DNA of 64,000 nucleotides, taken from NCBI GenBank assembly GCA_964036665.1, contig OZ038528.1:11290501-11354500 (forward strand), given 5' to 3'. The position numbers and the translations under genes were made by a program. This DNA comes from Gordius sp. MW1 (taxonomy: Eukaryota > Nematomorpha > Gordioida > Gordea > Gordiidae). Below the pieces are notes generated by a model. That model was not told where the DNA came from. It searched no databases and saw only the letters and a program-made list of their open reading frames with translations. Of this stretch, positions 24,501 through 38,100 are shown piece after piece. How positions within the stretch are numbered: position 1 is the stretch's first letter; every line of letters begins with the position of its first letter.

Positions 24501-25527
24501 AAGTCAATCGAGGATAATAGGATTCTCAAATTGGCTTACTTTTATATATTTTTTTATGCTCTTTCACATAGAATCGAAAAAAATAAATATTTTTACCTTA
24601 AAATTTTGAACCGTATTCATCCGATGAAAGTTGTCGTTTTCAGACGTGGTTTCCATGATAAAAAGTAAAAATTTATCAGAATCAGAAAACTATTACTTTG
24701 AAATCATGATCGCATAGTGCATTTTTGAAAAATTAAGCACTCACGTTGCGATACAACAAACTAATCGCAACAATAAAACGTTGTCTTTTGTCAAAATGAT
24801 AGTTCTCGCAGCTTAAAACCTCTTTTCGGAAGTCAATCGAGGATAATAGGATTCTCAAATTGGCTTACTATTATATATTTTTTCATGCTATTTCACATAG
24901 AATCGAAAAAAAAATATTTTTACCTCAAAATTTTTCACATATTTTTCTTTGGACCGTATTCATCCGAAGAAAGTTGTCGTTTTCAGACGTGGTTTCCATG
25001 ATAAAAAGTAAAAATTTATCAGAATCAGAAAACTATTACTTTGAAATCATGATCGCATAGTGCATTTTTGAAAAATTAAGCACTCACGTTGCGATAAAAC
25101 AAACTAATCGCAACAATAAAACGTTGTCTTTTGTCAAAATGATAGTTCTCGGAGCTTAATACCTCTTTTCGGAAGTCAATCGAGGATAATAGGATTCTCA
25201 AATTGGCTTACTTTTATATATTTTTTCATGCTCTTTCACATAGAATCGAAAAAAATAAATATTTTTACCTCAAAATTTTTCACATATTTTTATTTGAACC
25301 GTATTCATCCGATGAAAGTTGTCGTTTTCCGACGTGGTTTCCATGATAAAAAGTAAAAATTTATCAGAATCAAAAAACTATTACTTTGAAATCATGATCG
25401 CATAGTGCATTTTTGAAAAATTAAGCACTTACGTTGCGATACAACAAACTAATCGCAACAATAAAACGTTGTCTTTTGTCAAAATGATAGTTCTCGCAGC
25501 TTAAAACCTCTTTTCGGAAGTCAATCG
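15387..25527. repeat. 4416-bp, 13-monomer higher-order repeat (2.3 copies)
   Basis: Anchors run from 15450 to 19866 with spacings 329, 343, 345, 342, 329, 343, 344, 329, 345, 340, 342, 342 and 343 bp, summing to 4416. Every diagnostic variant I compared recurs 4416 bp later: AGAGTC at 17205/21621; CTCGGAGC at 16315/20731/25147; AAACCAATCG near 18301/22717; TTTACTTGAT near 18878/23294; TAGTTCATTT near 19628/24044. One difference seen is T at 17906 against A at 22322. Left edge: the last mismatches are 15366 and 15386. Right edge: CGAGGA at 21110 against CGTTGA at 25526. Copies therefore span 15387-19802, 19803-24218 and a partial third. Confidence 0.93.
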
Positions 25528-28500
25528 TTGATAATAGGATTCTCAAATTGGCCTACTTTTATATATTTTTTCATGCTCTTTCACATAGAATCAAAAAAAA
25601 AATATTTTTACCTCAAAATTTTTCACATATTTTTCTTTGAACCGTATTCATCCGATGAAAGTTGTCGTTTTCAGACGTGGTTTCCTTGATAAAAAGTAAA
25701 AATTTATCAGAATCAGAAAACTATTACTTTGAAATCATGATCGCATAGTGCATTTTTGAAAAATTAAGCACTCACGTTGCGATACAACAAACTAATCGCA
25801 ACAATAAAACGTTGTCTTTTGTCAAAATGATAGTTCTCGCAGCTTAAAACCTCTTTTCGGAAGTCAATCGAGGATAATAGGATTCTCAAATTGGCCTACT
25901 TTTATATATTTTTTCATGCTCTTTCACATAGAATCAAAAAATAAATATTTTTACCTTAAAATTTTTCACATATTTTTCTTTGAACCGTATTCATCCGATG
26001 AAAGTTGTCGTTTTCAGACGTGGTTTCCATGATAAAAAGTAAAAATTTATGAGAATCAGAAAACTATTACTTTGAAATCATAATCGCATAGTGCATTTTT
26101 GAAAAATTAAGCACTTACGTTGCGATACAACAAACTAATCGCAACAATAAAACGTTGTCTTTTGTCAAAATGATAGTTCTCGCAGCTTAAAACCTCTTTT
26201 CGGAAGTCAATCGAGGATAATAGGATTCTCAAATTGGCCTACTTTTATATATTTTTTCATGCTCTTTCACATAGAATCAAAAAAAAATATTTTTACCTCA
26301 AAATTTTTCACATATTTTTCTTTGAACCGTATTCATCCGAAGAAAGTTGTCGTTTTCAGACGTGGTTTCCATGATAAAAAGTAAAAATTTATCAGAATCA
26401 GAAAACTATTACTTTGAAATCATGATCGCATAGTGCATTTTTGAAAAATTAAGCACTCACGTTGCGATAAAACAAACTAATCGCAACAATAAAACGTTGT
26501 CTTTTGTCAAAATGATAGTTCTCGGAGCTTAATACCTCTTTTCGGAAGTCAATCGAGGATAATAGGATTCTCAAATTGGCTTACTTTTATATATTTTTTC
26601 ATGCTCTTTCACATAGAATCGAAAAAAATAAATATTTTTACCTTAAAATTTTGAACCGTATTCATCCGATGAAAGTTGTCGTTTTCAGACGTGGTTTCCA
26701 TGATAAAAAGTAAAAATTTATCAGAGTCAGAAAACTATTACTTTGAAATCATGATCGCATAGTGCATTTTTGAAAAATTAAGCACTCACGTTGCGATACA
26801 ACAAACTAATCGCAACAATAAAACGTTGTCTTTTGTCAAAATGATAGTTCTCGCAGCTTAAAACCTCTTTTCGGAAGTCAATCGAGGATAATAGGATTCT
26901 CAAATTGGCTTACTATTATATATTTTTTCATGCTATTTCACATAGAATCGAAAAAAAAATATTTTTACCTCAAAATTTTTCACATATTTTTCTTTGGACC
27001 GTATTCATCCGAAGAAAGTTGTCGTTTTCAGACGTGGTTTCCATGATAAAAAGTAAAAATTTATCAGAATCAGAAAACTATTACTTTGAAATCATGATCG
27101 CATAGTGCATTTTTGAAAAATTAAGCACTTACGTTGCGATACAACAAACTAATCGCAACAATAAAACGTTGTCTTTTGTCAAAATGATAGTTCTCGCAGC
27201 TTAAAACCTCTTTTCAGAAGTCAATAGAGGATAATAAGATTCTCAAATTGGCCTACTTTTATATATTTTTTCATGCTCTTTCACATAGAATCGAAAAAAA
27301 TAAATATTTTTACCTTAAAATTTTGAACCGTATTCATCCGATGAAAGTTGTCGTTTTCAGACGTGGTTTCCATGATAAAAAGTAAAAATTTATCAGAATC
27401 AGAAAACTATTACTTTGAAATCATGATCGCATAGTGCATTTTTGAAAAATTAAGCACTCACGTTGCGATACAACAAACTAATCGCAACAATAAAACGTTG
27501 TCTTTTGTCAAAATGATAGTTCTCGCAGCTTAAAACCTCTTTTCGGAAGTCAATCGAGGATAATAGGATTCTCAAATTGGCCTACTTTTATATATTTTTT
27601 CATGCTCTTTCACATAGAATCAAAAAAAAATATTTTTACCTCAAAATTTTTCACATATTTTTCTTTGAACCGTATTCATCCGAAGAAAGTTGTCGTTTTC
27701 AGACGTGGTTTCCATGATAAAAAGTAAAAATTTATCAGAATCAGAAAACTATTACTTTGAAATCATGATCGCATAGTGCATTTTTGAAAAATTAAGCACT
27801 TACGTTGCGATACAACAAACTAATCGCAACAATAAAACGTTGTCTTTTGTGAAAATGATAGTTCTCGCAGCTTAAAACCTCTTTTCGGAAGTCAATCGAG
27901 GATAATAGGATTCTCAAATTGGCTTACTTTTATATATTTTTTTATGCTCTTTCACATAGAATCGAAATAAATAAATATTTTTACCTTAAAATTTTGAACC
28001 GTATTCATCCGATGAAAGTTGTCGTTTTCAGACGTGGTTTCCATGATAAAAAGTAAAAATTTATCAGAATCAGAAAACTATTACTTTGAAATCATGATCG
28101 CATAGTGCATTTTTGAAAAATTAAGCACTCACGTTGCGATACAACAAACTAATCGCAACAATAAAACGTTGTCTTTTGTCAAAATGATAGTTCTCGCAGC
28201 TTAAAACCTCTTTTCGGAAGTCAATCGAGGATAATAGGATTCTCAAATTGGCTTACTATTATATATTTTTTCATGCTATTTCACATAGAATCGAAAAAAA
28301 AATATTTTTACCTCAAAATTTTTCACATATTTTTCTTTGGACCGTATTCATCCGAAGAAAGTTGTCGTTTTCAGACGTGGTTTCCATGATAAAAAGTAAA
28401 AATTTATCAGAATCAGAAAACTATTACTTTGAAATCATGATCGCATAGTGCATTTTTGAAAAATTAAGCACTCACGTTGCGATAAAACAAACTAATCGCA

Positions 28501-30032
28501 ACAATAAAACGTTGTCTTTTGTCAAAATGATAGTTCTCGGAGCTTAATACCTCTTTTCGGAAGTCAATCGAGGATAATAGGATTCTCAAATTGGCTTACT
28601 TTTATATATTTTTTCATGCTCTTTCACATAGAATCGAAAAAAATAAATATTTTTACCTCAAAATTTTTCACATATTTTTCTTTGAACCGTATTCATCCGA
28701 TGAAAGTTGTCGTTTTCCGACGTGGTTTCCATGATAAAAAGTAAAAATTTATCAGAATCAAAAAACTATTACTTTGAAATCATGATCGCATAGTGCATTT
28801 TTGAAAAATTAAGCACTTACGTTGCGATACAACAAACTAATCGCAACAATAAAACGTTGTCTTTTGTCAAAATGATAGTTCTCGCAGCTTAAAACCTCTT
28901 TTCGGAAGTCAATCGTTGATAATAGGATTCTCAAATTGGCCTACTTTTATATATTTTTTCATGCTCTTTCACATAGAATCAAAAAAAAAATATTTTTACC
29001 TCAAAATTTTTCACATATTTTTCTTTGAACCGTATTCATCCGATGAAAGTTGTCGTTTTCAGACGTGGTTTCCTTGATAAAAAGTAAAAATTTATCAGAA
29101 TCAGAAAACTATTACTTTGAAATCATGATCGCATAGTGCATTTTTGAAAAATTAAGCACTCACGTTGCGATACAACAAACTAATCGCAACAATAAAACGT
29201 TGTCTTTTGTCAAAATGATAGTTCTCGCAGCTTAAAACCTCTTTTCGGAAGTCAATCGAGGATAATAGGATTCTCAAATTGGCCTACTTTTATATATTTT
29301 TTCATGCTCTTTCACATAGAATCAAAAAATAAATATTTTTACCTTAAAATTTTTCACATATTTTTCTTTGAACCGTATTCATCCGATGAAAGTTGTCGTT
29401 TTCAGACGTGGTTTCCATGATAAAAAGTAAAAATTTATGAGAATCAGAAAACTATTACTTTGAAATCATAATCGCATAGTGCATTTTTGAAAAATTAAGC
29501 ACTTACGTTGCGATACAACAAACTAATCGCAACAATAAAACGTTGTCTTTTGTCAAAATGATAGTTCTCGCAGCTTAAAACCTCTTTTCGGAAGTCAATC
29601 GAGGATAATAGGATTCTCAAATTGGCCTACTTTTATATATTTTTTCATGCTCTTTCACATAGAATCAAAAAAAAATATTTTTACCTCAAAATTTTTCACA
29701 TATTTTTCTTTGAACCGTATTCATCCGAAGAAAGTTGTCGTTTTCAGACGTGGTTTCCATGATAAAAAGTAAAAATTTATCAGAATCAGAAAACTATTAC
29801 TTTGAAATCATGATCGCATAGTGCATTTTTGAAAAATTAAGCACTTACGTTGCGATACAACAAACTAATCGCAACAATAAAACGTTGTCTTTTGTCAAAA
29901 TGATAGTTCTCGCAGCTTAAAACCTCTTTTCAGAAGTCAATAGAGGATAATAAGATTCTCAAATTGGCCTACTTTTATATATTTTTTCATGCTCTTTCAC
30001 ATAGAATCGAAAAAAATAAATATTTTTACCTC
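25528..30032. repeat. Block C: mosaic of 10- and 8-monomer offset duplications
   Basis: About 24405-26451 matches 27793-29839 at an offset of 3388 bp (10 monomers). They share CGTTGAT at 25526/28914 and TTATGAGAATC at 26051/29439, with single differences such as GAAATAAAT near 27967. From about 29840 the match switches to an offset of 2716 bp (8 monomers), sharing TTTTCAGAAG with AATAGAGG and AATAAGATT at 27211/29927. The marker pattern also implies a two-monomer (686 bp) insertion near 25.5-26.2 kb relative to the 13-mer HOR. No gene is present. Confidence 0.8.
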
Positions 30033-32101
30033 AAAATTTTTCACATATTTTTCTTTGAACCGTATTCATCCGATGAAAGTTGTCGTTTTCCGACGTGGTT
30101 TCCATGATAAAAAGTAAAAATTTATCAGAATCAAAAAACTATTACTTTGAAATCATGATCGCATAGTACATTTTTGAAAAATTAAGCACTCACGTTGCGA
30201 TACAACAAACTAATCGCAACAATAAAACGTTGTCTTTTGTCAAAATGATAGTTCTCGCAGCTTAAAACCTCTTCTCGGAAGTCAATCGATGATAATAGGA
30301 TTCTTAAATTGGCCTACTTTTATATATTTTTTCATGCTCTTTCACATAGAATCAAAAAAAAATATTTTTACCTCAAAATTTTTCACATATTTTTCTTTGA
30401 ACCGTATTCATACGATGAAAGTTGTCGTTTTCAGACGTGGTTTCCTTGATAAAAAGTAAAAATTTATCAGAATCAGAAAACTATTACTTTGAAATCATGA
30501 TCGCATAGTGCATTTTTGAAAAATTAAGCACTCACGTTGCGATACAACAAACTAATCGCAACAATAAAACGTTGTCTTTTGTCAAAATGATAGTTCTCGC
30601 AGCTTAAAACCTCTTTTCGGAAGTCAATCGAGGATAATAGGATTCTCAAATTGGCTTACTTTTATATATTTTTTCATGCTCTTTCACATAGAATCGAAAA
30701 AAAAATATTTTTACCTCAAAATTTTTCACATATTTTTCATTGAACCGTATTCATCCGAAGAAAGTTGTCGTTTTCAGACGTCGTTTCCATGATAAAAAGT
30801 AAAAATTTATCAGAATCAGAAAACTATTACTTTGAAATCATGATCGCATAGTGCATTTTTGAAAAATTAAGCACTCACGTTGCGATACAACAAACTAATC
30901 GCAAAAATAAAACGTTGTCTTTTGTCAAAATGATAGTTCTCGCAGCTTAAAACCTCTTTTCGGAAGTCAATCGAGGATAATAGGATTCTCAAATTGGCTT
31001 ACTTTTATATATTTTTTTATGCTCTTTCACATAGAATCGAAAAAAATAAATATTTTTACCTTAAAATTTTTCACATATTTTTCTTTGAACCGTATTCATC
31101 CGATGAAAGTTGTCGTTTTCCGACGTGGTTTCCATGATAAAAAGTAAAAATTTATCAGAATCAAAAAACTATTACTTTGAAATCATGATCGCATAGTACA
31201 TTTTTGAAAAATTAAGCACTCACGTTGCGATACAACAAACTAATCGCAACAATAAAACGTTGTCTTTTGTCAAAATGATAGTTCTCGCAGCTTAAAACCT
31301 CTTCTCGGAAGTCAATCGATGATAATAGGATTCTTAAATTGGCCTACTTTTATATATTTTTTCATGCTCTTTCACATAGAATCAAAAAAAAAATATTTTT
31401 ACCTCAAAATTTTTCACATATTTTTCTTTGAACCGTATTCATCCGATGAAAGTTGTCGTTTTCAGACGTGGTTTCCTTGATAAAAAGTAAAAATTTATCA
31501 GAATCAGAAAACTATTACTTTGAAATCATGATCGCATAGTGCATTTTTGAAAAATTAAGCACTCACGTTGCGATACAACAAACTAATCGCAACAATAAAA
31601 CGTTGTCTTTTGTCAAAATGATAGTTCTCGCAGCTTAAAACCTCTTTTCGGAAGTCAATCGAGGATAATAGGATTCTCAAATTGGCTTACTTTTATATAT
31701 TTTTTCATGCTCTTTCACATAGAATCGAAAAAAAAATATTTTTACCTCAAAATTTTTCACATATTTTTCTTTGAACCGTATTCATCCGAAGAAAGTTGTC
31801 GTTTTCAGACGTCGTTTCCATGATAAAAAGTAAAAATTTATCAGAATCAGAAAACTATTACTTTGAAATCATGATCGCATAGTGCATTTTTGAAAAATTA
31901 AGCACTCACGTTGCGATACAACAAACTAATCGCAAAAATAAAACGTTGTCTTTTGTCAAAATGATAGTTCTCGCAGCTTAAAACCTCTTTTCGGAAGTCA
32001 ATCGAGGATAATAGGATTCTCAAATTGGCTTACTTTTATATATTTTTTTATGCTCTTTCACATAGAATCGAAAAAAATAAATATTTTTACCTTAAAATTT
32101 T
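30033..32101. repeat. Three-monomer 1030/1031-bp tandem pair
   Basis: CTTCTCGG recurs at 30271 and 31301 (1030 bp). After an extra A in the run near 31384, the offset becomes 1031, as for CGCAAAAATAAAACG at about 30900 and 31931. Small differences include CATACGATG near 30411 against CATCCGATG, and TTTTCATTG near 30737 against TTTTCTTTG. The second copy runs directly into the start of the 15-mer HOR, and the two features overlap from 31593. Confidence 0.8.
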
Positions 32102-35100
32102 GAACCGTATTCATCCGATGAAAGTTGTCGTTTTCAGACGTGGTTTCCATGATAAAAAGTAAAAATTTATCAGAATCAGAAAATTATTACTTTGAAATCA
32201 TGATCGCATAGTGCATTTTTGAAAAATTAAGCACTCACGTTGCGATACAACAAACTAATCGCAACAATAAAACGTTGTCTTTTGTCAAAATGATAATTCT
32301 CGCAGCTTAAAACCTCTTTTCGGAAGTCAATCGAGGATAATAGGATTCTCAAATTGGCCTACTTTTATATATTTTTTCATGCTCTTTCACATAGAATCAA
32401 AAAAAAATATTTTTACCTCAAAATTTTTCACATATTTTTCTTTGAACCGTATTCATCCGATGAAAGTTGTCGATTTCAGACGTGGTTTCCTTGATAAAAA
32501 GTAAAAATTTATCAGAATCAGAAAACTATTACTTTGAAATCATGATCGCATAGTGCATTTTTGAAAATTAAGCACTCACGTTGCGATACAACAAACTAAT
32601 CGCAAAAATAAAACGTTGTCTTTTGTCAAAATGATAGTTCTCGCAGCTTAAAACCTCTTTTCGGAAGTCAATCGAGGATAATAGGATTCTCAAATTGGCC
32701 TACTTTTAAATATTTTTTCATGCTCTTTCACATAGAATCGAAAAAAATAAATATTTTTACCTCAAAATTTTTCACATATTTTTCTTTGAGTATTCATCCG
32801 ATGAAAGTTGTCGTTTTCCGACGTGGTTTCCATGATAAAAAGTAAAAATTTATCAGAATCAAAAAACTATTACTTTGAAATCATGATCGCATAATGCATT
32901 TTTGAAAAATTAAGCACTTACGTTGCGATACAACAAACTAATCGCAACAATAAAACGTTGTCTTTTGTCAAAATGATAGTTCTCGCAGCTTAAAACCTCT
33001 TTTCAGAAGTCAATAGAGGATAATAAGATTCTCAAATTGGCCTACTTTTATATATTTTTTCATGCTCTTTCACATAGAATCGAAAAAAATAAATATTTTT
33101 ACCTCAAAATTTTTCACATATTTTTCTTTGAACCGTATTCATCCGATGAAAGTTGTCGTTTTCCGACGTGGTTTCCATGATAAAAAGTAAAAATTTATCA
33201 GAATCAAAAAACTATTACTTTGAAATCATGATCGCATAGTGCATTTTGGATAAATTAAGCACTCACGTTGCGATACAACAAACTAATCGCAACAATAAAA
33301 CGTTGTCTTTTGTCAAAATGATAGTTCTCGCAGCTTAAAACCTCTTTTCGGAAGTCAATCGATGATAATAGGATTCTTAAATTGGCCTACTTTTATATAT
33401 TTTTTCATGCTCTTTCACATAGAATCAAAAAAAAAATATTTTTACCTCAAAATTTTTCACATATTTTTCTTTGAACCGTATTCATCCGATGAAAGTTGTC
33501 GTTTTCAGACGTGGTTTCCTTGATAAAAAGTAAAAATTTATCAGAATCAGAAAACTATTACTTTGAAATCATGATCGCATAGTGCATTTTTGAAAAATTA
33601 AGCACTCACGTTGCGATACAACAAACTAATCGCAACAATAAAACGTTGTCTTTTGTCAAAATGATAGTTCTCGCAGCTTAAAACCTCTTTTCGGAAGTCA
33701 ATCGAGGATAATAGGATTTTCAAATTGGCTTACTTTTATATATTTTTTCATGCTCTTTCACATAGAATCGAAAAAAAAAAAAATATTTTTACCTCAAAAT
33801 TTTTCACATATTTTTCTTTGAACCGTATTCATCCGAAGAAAGTTGTCGTTTTCAGACGTGGTTTCCATGATAAAAAGTAAAAATTAATCAGTTTCAGAAA
33901 ACTATTACTTTGAAATCATGATCGCATAGTACATTTTTGAAAAATGTAGCAGTCACGTTGCGATACAACAAACTAATCGCAAAAATAAAACGTTGTCTTT
34001 TGTCAAAATGATAGTTCTCGCAGCTTAAAACCTCTTTTCGGAAGTCAATCGAGGATAATAGGATTCTCAAATTGGCTTACTTTTATATATTTTTTTATGC
34101 TCTTTCACATAGAATCGAAAAAAATAAATATTTTCACCTTAAAATTTTGAACCGTATTCATCCGATGAAAGTTGTCGTTTTCAGACGTGGTTTCCATGAT
34201 AAAAAGTAAAAATTTATCAGAATCAAAAAACTATTACTTTGAAATCATGATCGCATAGTGCATTTTTGAAAAATTAAGCACTTACGTTGCGATACAACAA
34301 ACTAATCGCAACAATAAAACGTTGTCTTTTGTCAAAATGATAGTTCTCGCAGCTTAAAACCTCTTTTCAGAAGTCAATAGAGGATAATAAGATTCTCAAA
34401 TTGGCCTACTTTTATATATTTTTTCATGCTCTTTCACATAGAATCGAAAAAAATAAATATTTTCACCTCAAAATTTTTCACCTATTTTTCTTTGAACCGT
34501 ATTCATCCGATGAAAGTTGTCGTTTTCCGACGTGGTTTCCATGATAAAAAGTAAAAATTTATCAGAATCAAAAAACTATTACTTTGAAATCATGATCGCA
34601 TAGTGCATTTTTGAAAAATTAAGCACTCACGTTGCGATACAACAAACTAATCGCAACAATAAAACGTTGTCTTCTGTCAAAATGATAGTTCTCGCAGCTT
34701 AAAACCTCTTTTCGGAAGTCAATCGATGATAATAGGATTCTTAAATTGGCCTACTTTTATATATTTTTTCATGCTCTTTCACAAAGAATCAAAAAAAAAT
34801 ATTTTTACCTCAAAATTTTTCACATATTTTTCTTTGAACCGTTTTCATCCGATGAAAGTTGTCGTTTTCAGACGTGGTTTCCTTGATAAAAAGTAAAAAT
34901 TTATCAGAATCAGAAAACTATTACTTTGAAATCATGATCGCATAGTGCATTTTTGAAAAATTAAGCACTCACGTTGCGATACAACAAACTAATCGCAACA
35001 ATAAAACGTTGTCTTTTGTCAAAATGATAGTTCTCGCAGCTTAAAACCTCTTTTCGGAAGTCAATCGAGGATAATAGGATTTTCAAATTGGCTTACTTTT

Positions 35101-38100
35101 ATATATTTTTTCATGCTCTCTCACATAGAATCGAAAAAAAAAATATTTTTACCTCAAAATTTTTCACATATTTTTCTTTGAACCGTATTCATCCGAAGAA
35201 AGTTGTCGTTTTCAGACGTGGTTTCCATGATAAAAAGTAAAAATTTATCAGAATCAGAAAACTATTACTTTGAAATCATGATCGCATAGTGCATTTTTGA
35301 AAAATTAAGCACTCACGTTGCGATACAACAAACTAATCGCAAAAATAAAACGTTGTCTTTTGTCAAAATGATAGTTCTCGCAGCTTAAAACCTCTTTTCG
35401 GAAGTCAATCGAGGATAATAGGATTCTCAAATTGGCTTACTTTTATATATTTTTTTATGCTCTTTCACATAGAATCGAAAAAAATAAATATTTTTACCTT
35501 AAAATTTTGAACCGTATTCATCCGATGAAAGTTGTCGTTTTCAGACGTGGTTTCCATGATAAAAAGTAAAAATTAATCAGAATCAGAAAACTATTACTTT
35601 GAAATCATGATCGCATAGTGCATTTTTGAAAAATTAAGCACTCACGTTGCGATACAACAAACTAATCGCAACAATAAAACGTTGTCTTTTGTCAAAATGA
35701 TAATTCTCGCAGCTTAAAACCTCTTTTCGGAAGTCAATCGAGGATAATAGGATTCTCAAATTGGCCTACTTTTATATATTTTTTCATGCTCTTTCACATA
35801 GAATTAAAAAAAAAATATTTTTACCTCAAAATTTTTCACATATTTTTCTTTGAACCGTATTCATCCGATGAAAGTTGTCGTTTTCAGACGTGGTTTCCTT
35901 GATAAAAAGTAAAAATTTATCAGAATCAGAAAACTATTACTTTGAAATCATGATCGCATAGTGCATTTTTAAAAAATTAAGCACTCACGTTGCGATACAA
36001 CAAACTAATCGCAACAATAAAACGTTGTCTTTTGTCAAAATGATAGTTCTCGCAGCTTAAAACCTCTTTTCGGAAGTCAATAGAGGATAATAGGATTTTC
36101 AAATTGGCTTACTTTTATATATTTTTTCATGCTCTTTCACATAGAATCGAAAAAAAAAAATATTTTTACCTCAAAATTTTTCACATATTTTTCTTTGAAC
36201 CGTATTCATCCGAAGAAAGTTGTCGTTTTCAGACGTGGTTTCCATGATAAAAAGTAAAAATTTATCAGAATCAGAAAACTATTACTTTGAAATCATGATC
36301 GCATAGTGCATTTTTGAAAAATTAAGCACTCACGTTGCGATACAACAAACTAATCGCAAAAATAAAACGTTGTCTTTTGTCAAAATGATAGTTCTCGCTG
36401 CTTAAAACCTCTTTTCGGAAGTCAATCGAGGATAATAGGATTCTCAAATTGGCTTACTTTTATATCTTTTTTTATGCTCTTTCACATAGAATCGAAAAAA
36501 ATAAATATTTTTACCTTAAAATTTTGAACCGTATTCATCCGATGAAAGTTGTCGTTTTCAGACGTGGTTTCCATGATAAAAAGTAAAAATTTATCAGAAT
36601 CAAAAAACTATTACTTTGAAATCATGATCGCATAGTGCATTTTTGAAGAATTAAGCACTCACGTTGCGATACAACAAACTAATCGCAAAAATAAAACGTT
36701 GTCTTTTGTCAAAATGATAGTTCTCGCAGCTTAAAACCTCTTTTCGGAAGTCAATCGAGGATAATAGGATTCTCAAATTGGCTTACTTTTATATATTTTT
36801 TCATGCTCTTTCACATAGAATCGAAAAAAAAATATTTTTACCTCAAAATTTTTCACATATTTTTCTTTGAACCGTATTCATCCGAAGAAAGTTGTCGTTT
36901 TCAGACGTCGTTTCCATGATAAAAAGTAAAAATTTATCAGAATCAGAAAACTATTACTTTGAAATCATGATCGCATAGTGCATTTTTGAAAAATTAAGCA
37001 CTCACGTTGCGATACAACAAACTAATCGCAAAAATAAAACGTTGTCTTTTGTCAAAATGATAGTTCTCGCAGCTTAAAACCTCTTTTCGGAAGTCAATCG
37101 AGGATAATAGGATTCTCAAATTGGCTTACTTTTATATATTTTTTTATGCTCTTTCACATAGAATCGAAAAAAATAAATATTTTTACCTTAAAATTTTGAA
37201 CCGTATTCATCCGATGAAAGTTGTCGTTTTCAGACGTGGTTTCCATGATAAAAAGTAAAAATTTATCAGAATCAGAAAATTATTACTTTGAAATCATGAT
37301 CGCATAGTGCATTTTTGAAAAATTAAGCACTCACGTTGCGATACAACAAACTAATCGCAACAATAAAACGTTGTCTTTTGTCAAAATGATAATTCTCGCA
37401 GCTTAAAACCTCTTTTCGGAAGTCAATCGAGGATAATAGGATTCTCAAATTGGCCTACTTTTATATATTTTTTCATGCTCTTTCACATAGAATCAAAAAA
37501 AAATATTTTTACCTCAAAATTTTTCACATATTTTTCTTTGAACCGTATTCATCCGATGAAAGTTGTCGATTTCAGACGTGGTTTCCTTGATAAAAAGTAA
37601 AAATTTATCAGAATCAGAAAACTATTACTTTGAAATCATGATCGCATAGTGCATTTTTGAAAATTAAGCACTCACGTTGCGATACAACAAACTAATCGCA
37701 AAAATAAAACGTTGTCTTTTGTCAAAATGATAGTTCTCGCAGATTAAAACCTCTTTTCGGAAGTCAATCGAGGATAATAGGATTCTCAAATTGGCCTACT
37801 TTTAAATATTTTTTCATGCTCTTTCACATAGAATCGAAAAAAATAAATATTTTTACCTCAAAATTTTTCACATATTTTTCTTTGAGTATTCATCCGATGA
37901 AAGTTGTCGTTTTCCGACGTGGTTTCCATGATAAAAAGTAAAAATTTATCAGAATCAAAAAACTATTACTTTGAAATCATGATCGCATAATGCATTTTTG
38001 AAAAATTAAGCACTTACGTTGCGATACAACAAACTAATCGCAACAATAAAACGTTGTCTTTTGTCAAAATGATAGTTCTCGCAGCTTAAAACCTCTTTTC

